This document shows positions 34,843-49,395 of a stretch of 64,000 bases of DNA, in pieces (positions within the stretch are counted from its first letter, which is position 1; each line of letters opens with the position of its first letter). A model generated the notes under the pieces. That model searched no databases. It was given only the letters and a program-made list of their open reading frames with translations, and had not been told where the DNA came from. The position numbers and the translations under genes are program-made. The DNA comes from Pterobdella sp. o SKG-2022 (taxonomy: Eukaryota; Annelida; Clitellata; Hirudinida; Piscicolidae): contig OZ038325.1 in NCBI GenBank assembly GCA_964035795.1, positions 9,732,875 to 9,796,874 on the forward strand, in the 5' to 3' direction.

Positions 34843-37800
34843 CTCAAAGCCAACTCATTCATTTCAGCCTTAATGAGAGCCCCTATGGTCTGATGACAAA
34901 GTTGGAAGATCTTCTGGCATTTTTTGTCCCACTTGGGATCCTTTGTGATGTAGTCAACTATATCTATCATCAATTCACACAACAACCATCAATTATTCAA
35001 AACTCACTCTTTCATCAACTTACTCATCCACCAACCAACCGACTCATCTCACCACACCACCCACCATATTCTTATAATTGTTGAACGCAATAGCCAGCTT
35101 ATAAGCGGCCATGACGATGGGAGGCAGTGTATACTTGACTCTTACCATGCCTCCACTCCCGAATATCTTCTTTGCAGTGCTGATTACCTGTGTGTGTTTG
35201 TGTGTGTTGTGTATGTCCCACATATGAGAAAGAAACTCACAAGATATTGTTGATCAAGGTTTTGTGTGGAGAAGAGACTGATGAGACGAGCAATGTTCGT
35301 CTGCTCTTCTATGAACTCTTCCTCATCATAGTCATCACTCTGTCAAAAAGAAGATGCAGGAATATTAATGATAAAAACAAATAAATATTTAAAGTGGAAA
35401 AAAAATAACAACTTGATCAGTCTGATCCTGCACCAATGGAGAGAGCAAGTTCAGAACTTTCTCCACCTGTCAATCAATAAACAACTTCTGTCAATCACAC
35501 ACAAACTCCACCCATCAACTACACCTACCTGGTCAGGCGCCATGATGATGGTTTCGTTTTCGAGAATGTTGTGCACAATATGGCAGCAGACGTTCTTGCG
35601 ATGCACAAACTCCAAACGTTCGAGCAGTGAAGGGTAGTGTTGCAGTTGGAGCACTCTGAGGATGTCGTTGTAACTGTCCACTGGGATCTTGAGCAATCTA
35701 ATGAGCTCCCTACTCACTCCAGAGTTGCTGCCAGTGCTGTTGTACGTGTGTATGTATTTTTGCACCCGCCTCATGGTGGATAAATGCAGAAACAGTGTGT
35801 GCTGTTGTGGGTGTGTGATCATGGATTGTGTGTGTGTAACCATGTGTTATTTATAAAGCCACTGAATTGTAGAACAACAAAGTGCCTTAAGTTTTTAAAC
35901 AAATAATTCAATGGATGATGATGATGGTGATGATGGCACATACTGATGCAGATTCATCTTGTGGAAAATCTCCTCAGTCGTTTCGAAGACCTTCACCATG
36001 GTGATGATAATAATAAGATATCATTTATGATTGTTATTATGAAAGAATCATCATCAGGAGAACCTTGTCGACGTAATGAATACGTTCGGGATAGCACTTG
36101 ATGGCTAAGTTCACTAGCGCCACCTGCCGAGAATAATAATAAAAACGAAAATATTATTATTGTTATTATTATCGATAGAAGCAACAAGACCTGCAAAGAT
36201 ACCATATCTTCTGGAGGCATGCTGATGCGGCTCTGTTGATATTATTATTTTTATTGTTAATGTTATGTTGTTGTTATCATTGTTACCGAATCTTCAGAAG
36301 TCATCTCCCTGCGACTCTGTCAACATCATCAGTATACTTATTAGTATTTGTATTGAAGCTCCATTGAGATATTATTATTATTATTAGTAGTAGTAGTAGT
36401 AGTAATAGTATTTTTAAATATTTGCAATCAATTTGAAAATAGTTGCAATCAATTTAATAGCAGTTGACCACCTCAATAATGTTTGAGATGTGTTGTGAGA
36501 AGATATCAAAAAGTTGATATGTTTCTTTCAGAGTGCTCACAGCCGGCTCTTTGTGGAAGAAAGAGGCTAGACTGCAAGATGGTGGTGGTGGTGGTGTAGG
36601 GGGCGATATAATAATGGTGATGATGATGATAGCAACCGATCGATAAGTGAGATTAGTATGTTCTTGATGTTGACATCAGGATGCAGATCTGCACACGCTT
36701 GTAAGAAGGTGGTCAAGGAGTGTAAGTGGTATTCATCAGGGAACACCTGTGTGTGTGTGTTTGTGAGTGTGTGTGTATGTCACCACACGAAAAGAATTCA
36801 GATTTTCACCAACAGTTGCATAAGAATAATAACTGGAACCTCCCTTTGGAAAAATAAGAGGAACACACAACTGAGAAGAAATGCAAAGATTCAACGAGTT
36901 GATGTGATGATGCAACATAGAAGACTTCAATGGCTCGGACACGTCGAAAGAAGGAATGAAGAAAGAATTCCGAGAAAAATTCTGGTGAGTAGAATTGTCG
37001 GAAGAAAGCGGTCAAAAGGAGGTCAAAAAAAAAGATGACTAGATATGGTATATGCAGATCTCAAAACGTTGCAGTTAGAAAAAACTTGGAAGACCGAAGC
37101 TCTCGATAGAAAACAATGGCGTCAGAAAATCAAACTTCTATCAATAAAGGCAAATGAGAATGCTGAAATGAAGGAAGAAGACAGAAAAAATGTCAAAAAG
37201 AATACTGACCAAAGTAATAGCGTTGTGTCGAGATTTCAATGCCCGCATCTTGGATGTAACAAAACAGCAGCAAACAAGGCTGGTCTCACTAACCACATCA
37301 GACAGATACACGTCTCTACCAATGTTCAACAATGCCCCATAAGCAAGGGAAATTTCAAAAAGCAAGGTTTGCACAACCACACGAAGAAATGTGCAAAGAT
37401 GATTTCTGTTGCACCTACTACGCAGTAGAAAATCACAGAAAGAAGAAGAGATGTGTGTATGTGTGTTTTAAACCCATGCATCCGACCTGTATGATACACT
37501 CCATAAGGTAATCCTGAGCAATAGCATCCTTGCAGCTGATGGCCTGCTCCAACACTCCTGGCAGCACCATCTGATGATGGGGGTTGGGTGGTTGTTAGTG
37601 GGGTTCTCATGAAGAGTCAAAAGGAGCTTACCCCTTGACCCTACCCACCTTCTTATAGAGGTTCAGATTGACACACTCGAGCTGGCTCAACCTCTCAAGA
37701 TTTCTGCCCACCAACACCCTCAACTCTCTCCTCTCTTGCTCTCTCTTCTCCTTCTCTCTTGAGTGTCCCTGGTGCTGCATACGAACCCACAGTTTGTTCA

Positions 37801-40210
37801 TCTCTGCAAAGTTCAACAAGATGAAGTCAATCGAGTCCACCACTGAACTGCTGTCCATGTCATTGCTGTTGGTGTGGGGTGAGTGGTGGAAGGTGTAGGG
37901 TAGTGTGGTTACAATTCAAATGTTGTTGAAATCATATAAAAATGGTATCATCATCAACATCCTATTCCCCACCATGAAAGGTGACAAGGTTTATGAAAAC
38001 AAACGTTTAATTGGAATTATTTTAAAATACTGCACTAAATGACATAGTAATTGCTTAATGGATGTCTGTTTACTTTCATGCATTGAATTATTTATATCAC
38101 ACTCATCATCCTCATCATTCTCATCCTCCTCATTATCCTACCATCATCCTCATCCTCCTCATTATCCTACCATCATGGTCCTCGTCATTATTCTACCATC
38201 ATCATCGTCCTCCTCATTATCCTACCATCATCATCATCACAACCACCCTCACATCATCTCCAACTCACTTGATGGCAACCATCTTGTTGAGACCTGCAAT
38301 GGCCCTGGGGGCTGCATGGGAGGCCAGCATCGACACCTCCCCTCTGATGTCATAATTGGAATAATAGAAAAAGCAAACGAAGAGAATTTCTCAAAAAAAA
38401 ACACTACTGAACACCACCCTCATAAGACCCCCCTCTGTTCTCCCCTCCCCACCACCACACCCCCACCAACCCAGGCACATCATCATTATCAGGAAGTACA
38501 TTTCGAGCACATTGAAGTAGGTAGTTACGCAGGAAAAGACCTCTTAGAGGATGTTGCACTCCTCGACACATTTCCACCAAGTCCTTCAAAACATCTCTGC
38601 ATGACAACTCATTGCTCTTTATGTACACAATGCCTACTGTGATCAACAAGTAGCTGAATGGTGGATGCATGAAGGGGGTATGAGATGGGTGGGGTGTGGT
38701 GGGTGGATGAAAAGGTGTGAGATGGGTGGATGAGAGCTTGTGAGATGGATGAATGAGAGGGTGGATAAGGGGGTGTGGTGGGTGGATGAGGGGGTGTGAG
38801 ATGGGTGGCAACTGTAGAGTCATTGAAAGATGAGACACATCACTTTTATACTTTTGTTTGTTATTGAAATAATCAAATTGATGAAGCAAACAATTAATGA
38901 ACACTGAGGTGTAAACAGTGATCATCACTCACAGCCTGGGAATGATACTGCCAGCATACTGCACCAACTCATACAGATCTGCCACCTTTCTACCTGCAAA
39001 TGCCTCTCTCAGTATTAAGCATCTGTCTCTATGTCAACAACATCCATTCATTTGCAAATCACCCACCTACCCACACCACCAACTCCATCAATATATATGA
39101 AATCTTTCCACACCACACTGCATTACATCACACCACATCCCACCCTCTTTCCACTCCATCACACCACACCCTACAACATCCTACCTCCCACTCCACTCAC
39201 CCTTCATGAATTCCTCAAGCAGATATGATTCCAGATGTAGGAGTTCATTTGTGATTGCCATGACTGTATCATCATCATTACTATTAACAATATCATCATC
39301 ATCATTATTATTAACAATATCATCATCATCATTATTATTAACAATATCATCATCATCATTATTATTAACAATATCATCATCATCATTATTATTAACAATA
39401 TCATCATCATCATTATTATTAACAATATCATCATCATCATTATTATTAACAATATCATCATCATCATTATTATTAACAATATCATCATCATCATTATTAT
39501 TAACAATATCATCATCATCATTATTATTAACAATATCATCATCATCATTATTATTAACAATATCATCATCATCATTATTATTAACAATATCATCATCATC
39601 ATTATTATTAACAATATCATCATCATCATTATTATTAACAATATCATCATCATCATTATTATTAACAATATCATCATCATCATTATTATTAACAATATCA
39701 TCATCATCATTATTATTAACAATATCATCATCATCATTATTATTAACAATATCATCATCATCATTATTATTAACAATATCATCATCATCATCATGTTCAT
39801 CATCATCAGTAAAAAAAAGGATGATAAATTAGAAATACATACATAGTTCATAGTAACTTTTGGGTGAGAGCATCGAGGTTCGGAACTCAGCCAGGAGGTT
39901 TGAGGCATGCTTCAAACCATCTATCAATTTGTCTTTGTCCTGTGGTGAAATGTGGGGTGATGGTGAGATGGAGGATGGTGGTGAGATAGAGAATGGTGGT
40001 GAAATGTGTGGTGGAGTTATGACTCAGAACAAATGAAATGATGTAGAATAGAAAGATGACTTTAGCAAGGATGATGAGCAAAAGAGTGATAACATGTGAG
40101 CAGAAAAATGAGAAACATCATACCAGGCATCGCTTCATCTCCAAAGACTCCTTGCGGACATTAGCAAGGGCTTCCTCTAACAACTTTTCCTGCTCTTCTT
40201 GTGGCGTCAT
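34843..40210 (-). CDS. VPS35: VPS35 exons 1-17, second copy (probable assembly duplicate)
   Basis: Identical, at offset 19963, to the VPS35 exons between 14880 and 20247: start at 40210, last included exon 34843-34963. The six 3' exons are absent because the copied block begins inside the LINE intron. As a gene this would lack the C-terminal solenoid and end in the gap. The more likely reading is a redundant contig end, not a truncated paralogue. It includes the 75-base candidate exon at 38269-38343. Confidence 0.9.
36780..37451 (+). mobile_element. TG-flanked LINE 3' fragment, copy i duplicated
   Basis: Same as 16817-17488 at offset 19963, including the broken second finger. Confidence 0.8.
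39268..39799. repeat. 27-base minisatellite, second copy
   Basis: Same array and apparently the same unit number as 19305-19836. Such identity at a fast-mutating repeat argues for one locus assembled twice. Confidence 0.95.
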
Positions 40211-42554
40211 CAGCTATATGTGTGAGTGTAGTATGGTCCGTGAGAATGGTAGTATAGAAAGAGATAAAACGGGATTAGTCAATTATGATCTGAATGCAAT
40301 GAAGGATAGTGTAGAAACAGTGTGGAAAATAGTTGTTATGTGAGAATGGTGTCATGTTTTGAATGCTGATGAGTGGTTTGAGGATGAATTTTATGTTGGT
40401 CTTGTTTTAGTTTCTTACTTATTTAACTGTTTCATGTTTAAATAACATTCAACTTTTGCATTGAGGGATTTCGAAGTCAGAAAATATCTTGAAACTTATG
40501 TGTAACTATCCAGCGACTTATAATATGATTGAAAACTTCATTACTTATAATTTATAATTCTTATTACTTATATTTTATAATTCGGAAATTTATGAAAAAT
40601 AATGAAAATCTGTGAATTTCAGCTAATAAAACATAGTGAATTTGTTTTTAACGCCCCCCACCATGAAAAAATTCCATGTTGAAAATTTTAAAATAAAAAA
40701 AAAAATATTTAAGCATAAAAACAATTATAAAACATTCTTGAGCATTGGAAACATGAAAATGAGTATTTAAATCACCTAGATAAATCAAATGACAAAATAA
40801 AATCCACTTTTTGAGACTGAAAATCATTTGGAAGCGTTGAACTTATTTAGAAATTATAATTTTTAATAAACTTATAATATAATTATAATTTTACAAAAAT
40901 ATTTGCAAAATTAAATATTAAATTTTATTTTCTACAAAAACTATCAAAAAGTTTGAAATATAAAAAAGAAATGGCTAAATTTAGTATGAGACGTCAAGTA
41001 GGATACTCAAAGCAAAATTTAGAATATGCCTGTTTCGAAACAAAAACACTTGGCAATTCCTATAATTATACAGAACCTCATATTAATTCTGACAGGTTGT
41101 CAAGAGCTGAGGTGATTACATAAGGGACCCTTGAAAGAAATATTTGAAAATATGCTGAGTCATCTCTTTTTCTCATCATCACCTCTTTCTCTCTGCTCTT
41201 CATAGTGGTAAGAGTATCTTTTTTTATATGAATGTTCACTTTTAATCGGTGTAAATGTTATTATTCGAAAACAACGATGGCTCTTTAATTATCATTACCA
41301 GCGTTATTATTATGATGATGATGATGGTGATGATGGTGATGATGGTGATGATGGTGATGATGGTGATGATGATGATGATGATGATGAGGATGATGAGTAA
41401 TACCATAAATATAATTATTCGGATTGAATGTTTCATCATTCACGAACCTCCTTTAGAGCTATTTTTTGTCTCTGCTCACATCGTGCCAAAATAAGCATCA
41501 AATAATAACAGTGAGGGTAATAATAATAACAATAATAATAAAAGTTATATTCTAAAAAAATTATTAAACTGAATTTATTGTTACTTGTAAAGTTATTACA
41601 AATATCAACTGCATGGAGTCATATGAGGATCATAACGGTCCAAGGGACAACCTTTCTATACCACAGTTCTGGGTTGATGCAAACACCTGGGCAAGGTTAG
41701 AACCATTAGATTTCAATATGAATTTTTATTTTTCATAATATTTTTTATTATTTTTTTTTGAAGTTTATTTAAACTTGTCGTTACTTCCATTAACTTTTTG
41801 AACATCAGAATATTTGAATAGCTTAGAAAGGGAGCTTTTGATTGGATTTGAAATCACTTGTTTGCATCTAGTACACTCTTGTGCATTTAATCGCTATGTT
41901 ATTGCATTTCAATCAAAATCACAACAATAATCACAATAATAGACATAAAAATTATTATTGATATTAATTGATCCAAAAGACGTCGACATGTAGGGCTCAA
42001 GAAGACAACCCTTTCGAGGGGGTCTGTTACACTAGCGGCATTATATTTCAGTTTTTGGGGCTATTTTTAGAAATATTAAATTAATGAGTTGTGTTTCATG
42101 CAGATTATCAATATAAAGACCTTTTTAAATGGCGAGGCCAATCAAAATTAACTTCGCCAACATTTCCTTATAGCTTCGATATATCTCAAATGCATTTCTA
42201 AACTGTGGCATAAGCGCTTGAAGCAGGTGACTATGTCCTCTTCGTCCTTCAGCTTGATGTTTGTTACAATACCATTTTTATTTTTTATATCCAATTAATT
42301 TCAATTGAATATTTATTTTATTGTGATTAATGGCATATTTTTACGCGGAAGACTCGCCATAAATCGTGGAACATGAAAGACCATCTGAGTTCAAAAAGCA
42401 TTTTATTATTCCCCTTGCATTTTGATGATTTTTTATTATGATTATTATTTTTTTATTTTTTTTTATTATTATTGTTATGATTTTTTGATAATTTTATAAA
42501 GATTCTCAATATTTTCAATATAATAGTCGTTATTATTTTTAATTATTATAATTG

Positions 42555-42939
<385 letters not shown>

Positions 42940-43571
42940 TGTTATGATGACAAAGGTGGTTTTTGTCACGCCTAACTTTCCCTTTGAAGATTTTCTTCGA
43001 AGTTTTGTTTATGACGTTGTTTCCGAAGCTCCAGGGTGTCAGTTGGACTCCACATCCGGGTTCCATGTGCCATGCAGAACAGCTGCTCAGAGTTGCACTT
43101 GCATATACAGCACGTTGCCTCATACATCAAAAACGACTGCAAGATAACTGACCGAAGAAACTTTATGCCGAGAAAACTTTTTGTCAAAACTGGGAAATGT
43201 TTCCATCTGCATCTCAAACTTTCAACAATTACGTCATCTAATTTCATAGATTGACGTCATCAAACATTGACCTAATCGTAGTGTGTAACATGAGTAGCAT
43301 AAGGATGGTAAGAGAAAGAGATGGTGGTGGAAAAAGAGAGAAGGTGGTGGAGAAAGAGAGATGGTGAGAGAAGGGGTTTGATATCCTACGACAGGCTTCT
43401 GTTTTTTTGTTTTAAATATAACAAATAAAAAGTTGCTTGTTTTTTAAGTCTCAAAATAGAAACACATGTGGTGGCAATATCTTCGGCATTCTTTAAAAGG
43501 AAGATTGTTTGGATTCTTAAAACATTTGATGTGTGTGTGTGTGTGTGTGCGTGTGCGTGTGTGTGTGTGTG

Positions 43572-44414
43572 CAAGCCACGAAGCTGTGTTAGCTGCTCCG
43601 TATATTTTTGCTTATTACGATAGTTAGAGATTAAATTCTTTGCTACAAAACGCTGTTTCTGTCACCAAAAAACATAAGTTATTCAATTTTGTTGAAGATA
43701 TTGCTCAAAACTTGAAAAATAAAAAACCTCTTCAGTTTGAAAAAAGCAGTTGACAGGTAAAACCCAGCGGATTAAGAAAAATTATACGAAGCTAACAGCT
43801 CTGCTATGATTACGTTAAGTAATACAGCAAAAACGGCTACAACACTGCGTACAGCTGATAACTTACCAGTGCAAAGGGCAACACACACCATATCCACAGA
43901 AAAGATTGAGAGAATTGGATGCTAGACTGTAAAAAGCCTTGGCAACCCAACAAAGTTCAGCCTTAAACTGGCGATTGTTATTGGAATCATGCAGAACAAA
44001 AACGTAGCGCTATAAACGATTTCAGAAGCACAAATAAAGCAACAAGAACATAGCAAGCACAATAGCAACAATCAAAACAAAAGCATCAACAACAATCGGA
44101 ACAATAGCAACAACAAAAATTCGAAAAACAAAGAGCAACAACAACTACAATAATAGCTACAACAATCAAAACAATAGCAACAATAACAACAGTTCTGACA
44201 AAGTCTTATCCTGCACCTATCCGAGATGCAACAGAATAGGTGCCAGTAAAGCAGGTCTGGCAAACCACGTGAGACAGAAGCACCAGACACAAGCAAGCAT
44301 AAAGTGTCAATACTGCGGGCTGAACTTCAAACCACAAGGCATTTATAACCACAAGAAAAAATGCTCGTCTCTCAATCCTTTGCACCTACCTCAGGGTGGA
44401 TGATCGCAAGAACA
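43572..44414 (+). mobile_element. TG-flanked LINE 3' fragment, copy ii duplicated
   Basis: Same as 23609-24451 at offset 19963. Here it is followed by the longer TG array with the extra insert. Confidence 0.8.
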
Positions 44415-45596
<1,182 letters not shown>

Positions 45597-46566
45597 ATGG
45601 GGGGTAAAAGAGGTTAGCACCAGTAAGCAGACTTCCATATCGTCTCCTTGATACTGAACGTCTATTGGAAACCCACAAAAGAACATCTGCCACTTGAAAT
45701 CAGGTGGTGTAGTCTTCTCAATTGATGGCCTCAAGAGATGAATCGTATCAAGATCTCACAAAATATGACCTAAAGTTTTGTTCGCAACCAGTGTGAATGT
45801 TATTTAAATGGAAGACAATGATAACAACAGAAACGATGATATAAAATATCAATGGAAACATAAAAAATTGTCAATAATAACAAAAAAACACTTGAAAATA
45901 ACAAGGGAATAATGAGATGCACATACTGAGCTATAAATAGCTCCAATGAACAATTAACACAGAAATATTTTGAATCTATTTATAGCAACAAAAAACTTAC
46001 TCATCGTTAGTTATCCTCGCAGACCAACTTGTCGTCTGTTTACCTTTCAAAACTCACAATTTGTCATTACCCAGTTCACTTTTACTCATGCCAGCTTCAA
46101 GCTATGATTACTTGTTTTATCATTTTGTTTAAATCAATTTTTTCAACTTCCAAATAAGTTGGATTTCTTCTTCTAATCCCCATTCTTGCCATTTAAGTTT
46201 CAAAGCCATGTACCTTAGTTTCCCCTCTGACACCCTCCTCTCTTGCCATTGAGTGATGTTTGTACAACAAGTAGCTCTCCTAAACTTTGATTCATCGAGT
46301 CATTTTGAATCTGTTCTGCAAAATTTTTATTTATCTGCGTAATTTGTGAGGCTTTCTTGGGAAATGTCAAAGATTGTTTAAGGGATGGAGGTGGTTTGAA
46401 TCAGAGAAATCTTATTATTAGAAAAACGGGTTTTATTATTAGAAAAACAAATGGATTTAATTTATTTTCCGATATTATTACATAATCCTTATTAGCTTTG
46501 ATCTCATCTGATGATGGCAAGTGCGACTTCTCCAAAAGGAGTTGTGTACTTGCTTAATTAGTCTGT

Positions 46567-46777
46567 CATCCAATAGACAGAATAGTTTTTAGTTGAACAA
46601 ATTTTATATTTTTAAAATTTCTTTGGTCTTTTAGTCGGGCAAGTTGAACTGAAAGGACAGTAATGGGCCTATCTCTTTCAGTCCTAATTGATGTCTGACA
46701 CGGAATCGAACCGAGTACCTTTGGATAATTAGTCAGATGATCTACCAACTCAGCCATAAGAACCAACAAGTGGTTAA
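46567..46777 (-). mobile_element. SINE-like element, second copy
   Basis: Same as 25580-25790 at offset 20987, with the A and B boxes intact. Confidence 0.6.
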
Positions 46778-48261
46778 AGCCACAAAAGTTTCCTTGATTT
46801 TCCCACATTAACACATATTACACCCTAAAAAACACTTGAACGCATAATGACACATTAAGCACATAATAAACTAAGAAAAAATTATATGAAACAACACTTC
46901 ACCACCCATACATTCTCACACCACACCTCACCACACCACACCACACTACACAACACCTCATCACATCATACCTCACCACACCACACAACCTCTAGGATTA
47001 AGTTATAACTAACCTCATATTTGATACACAATTGTTTGTATCAAGTGTAAACACACACACAAACAAAGTTTACACTCACAATAAATATTTTCACGTACAT
47101 ACACACACATAGCTCACTGAAATGCACGTGTGAAATTCCTTTATAAATAGAACCTACTCTGGTCGTTTAGAACATTGTTAATTTGAGGCGTTTGTTTCTA
47201 AGTAATTTAAGCTTTTGTAGTTGAAATATTATGATATTTGAATAAAAACAATAATAAGAACTTTTATAATAATGGTATAACTAAAAAAGTTAAAATAAAA
47301 AAAAATAGACTACAAAGGAGAAAATATAAAAGTCCCATGCACGAAGCATTGTATTAATTAGAAAGTTATCATTATTTTTGATTGTTTTTGTTATTATTCT
47401 TATTTTTTGAACTGAATCAGGATATTCCCTTCTATGTTTGTTTCTATTAGTTTCCCTGCCAGCCTTCAACACTCCTAACAACAGGTGGCAACTTTCAGTT
47501 GTGCTTATGAACTTGCTATAGGCTTCTTCAATGCCCTGTGAGAAAAAAATTTTATAATAATAATAATACTAACAATAATAATAAAGTTGTTTGTAATAAA
47601 GATCAAATGAGAAGTTTTTCCACAATCCGTAACCTTTAACAGAAAAACAACAACAACAATAATAATAGTTAGGAGAAATAAATAACAAATAACACAACTC
47701 TATGCCATAATTATAAATCAAACTTTTCACTTTTGCCGCCATCACAACCCTCTCTATCTATCCATCCATCTCAGTACCCACCTATCTTCCCACCCATCCA
47801 TTTCAGTACCCATCTATTTATCTCTCAGTATCTTTCTAATCCATCTAGCTGAATTTACAAGTATATCTATTTATTAATCTCAGATATTCTAATATTTTTG
47901 CTTACACCAAGTTATTTTTGTCTGTTTATCAACCAATAAAGCTGTCCCTCCTTCTTTTGATCTTTTGAAACCTGATGCATCACTCCAACAAAGCACATTT
48001 TTCATCGCTCAGCTTCATCAAACTCTCTCCAGCACATAACAAAGGCATATACTAATCCATACCAATCGTTAGTGATCTTTAATACGTTTCTTGCACTTCT
48101 CTGTATTCTTTAAGATTTTGAACAAATTAAAAGATATTTTTAGTAGTATAAAGAGAGATTTTGAGAGGTTTCGTTTGTTTAAGAGTAGATCTTCAAAAAT
48201 ACTTTGCTACTATTAAAAAAATAACAATAATAATAAATAATAACAACAAGAAAACCTCGAA

Positions 48262-49395
48262 ATGGAACCAGAACAAAATTGCGAAAAAATCTCTCCTCAA
48301 AACCACCACATTAATGAATACATGCAACTAAAGCAACAAAAACTTCTTTGCAACCACCATTTCATCAACATCAACAAACAACAAACCGCCCCCCTATTCC
48401 TCCCCCATAACAAGCTGTGTAAAGCCATCTTCCTCGTCATCATCATCATCAACACGCCGTTGACCCAGTGCTACAAAATATCCAACCAACTCAAGAAACA
48501 ACACGACACATTTGATCAAAACGGGAGGCCTGGAAATGATGATAAATGGAAGGTGGATGATGGTGGAGAAGTGGGTGGTGCACATACGGATGATGATGAT
48601 TCATGCCAAGACAACTTGATGCACGGTGTATATTGGATCAAGGTCGACCTGAAGAGCAACACTCACCTTCTTGGAATTAGAGTGTTCGAAGATGCCGAGT
48701 CTGTTAATTCACGTGATGGTGACGTCATTCAAGATGACGACGCTCCTGCAATGTTAAAAAGAAGAAGGGGCATGCAGAAGAAAAGGGGTGAGGCGTATGG
48801 TGGAGGTGCTAGGGATGGAAATAGTATGCTGTTGCGCAGAAAAAACATTGGAAGTCATAAAAGGACAAAAGATGAAAAAAGGAAAAATAAAAACAAACGA
48901 CAAAAAAGCAAAAAAAGAAAAAACAAAAGAAGACTCAAGCAACCAGCATCCTTGAATAAACAACCTCACTACTCTCTATCCTTAAATAAAAAATCTCACC
49001 ATCTACCACCCCTCCACCTACCACCCCACCACCTACCAGCCAACCACTTACCAGCTCACAAAAAAGTAATCCACCACACACCATCCCACGACTTTTTCCC
49101 TCACGAATGCAAGTTCGAACAGACCTGGGAATCATTGGGAGTAGACTACTATCCCAGAGCCCTCAAATCAGGCAGATGCAACTCCACATTATGCCATTCA
49201 GGCTTCCACCAGTGCGTACCTGTCAAATACGTTGTCGATGTGCTTCACAGAATCAAGATCTGCCCATCTGCCAGTTCTCACAGGCTGGCAGGGGTGGGTG
49301 GCGAGACGTGGGTGTGGGAAAAGAAAGAGGTGGTAGTGGCATGTTCGTGCCAAAAAAAACGAAAACCTGGGCTTCATTTGACGACCCATTCATGA
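48262..49395 (+). CDS. Trunk/noggin-like prohormone, second copy (probable assembly duplicate)
   Basis: The 377-residue frame is identical to that at 27275-28408 (offset 20987). See that entry for domains. A true recent gene duplication cannot be excluded from sequence alone. Confidence 0.65.
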   Translation: MEPEQNCEKISPQNHHINEYMQLKQQKLLCNHHFININKQQTAPLFLPHNKLCKAIFLVIIIINTPLTQCYKISNQLKKQHDTFDQNGRPGNDDKWKVDDGGEVGGAHTDDDDSCQDNLMHGVYWIKVDLKSNTHLLGIRVFEDAESVNSRDGDVIQDDDAPAMLKRRRGMQKKRGEAYGGGARDGNSMLLRRKNIGSHKRTKDEKRKNKNKRQKSKKRKNKRRLKQPASLNKQPHYSLSLNKKSHHLPPLHLPPHHLPANHLPAHKKVIHHTPSHDFFPHECKFEQTWESLGVDYYPRALKSGRCNSTLCHSGFHQCVPVKYVVDVLHRIKICPSASSHRLAGVGGETWVWEKKEVVVACSCQKKRKPGLHLTTHS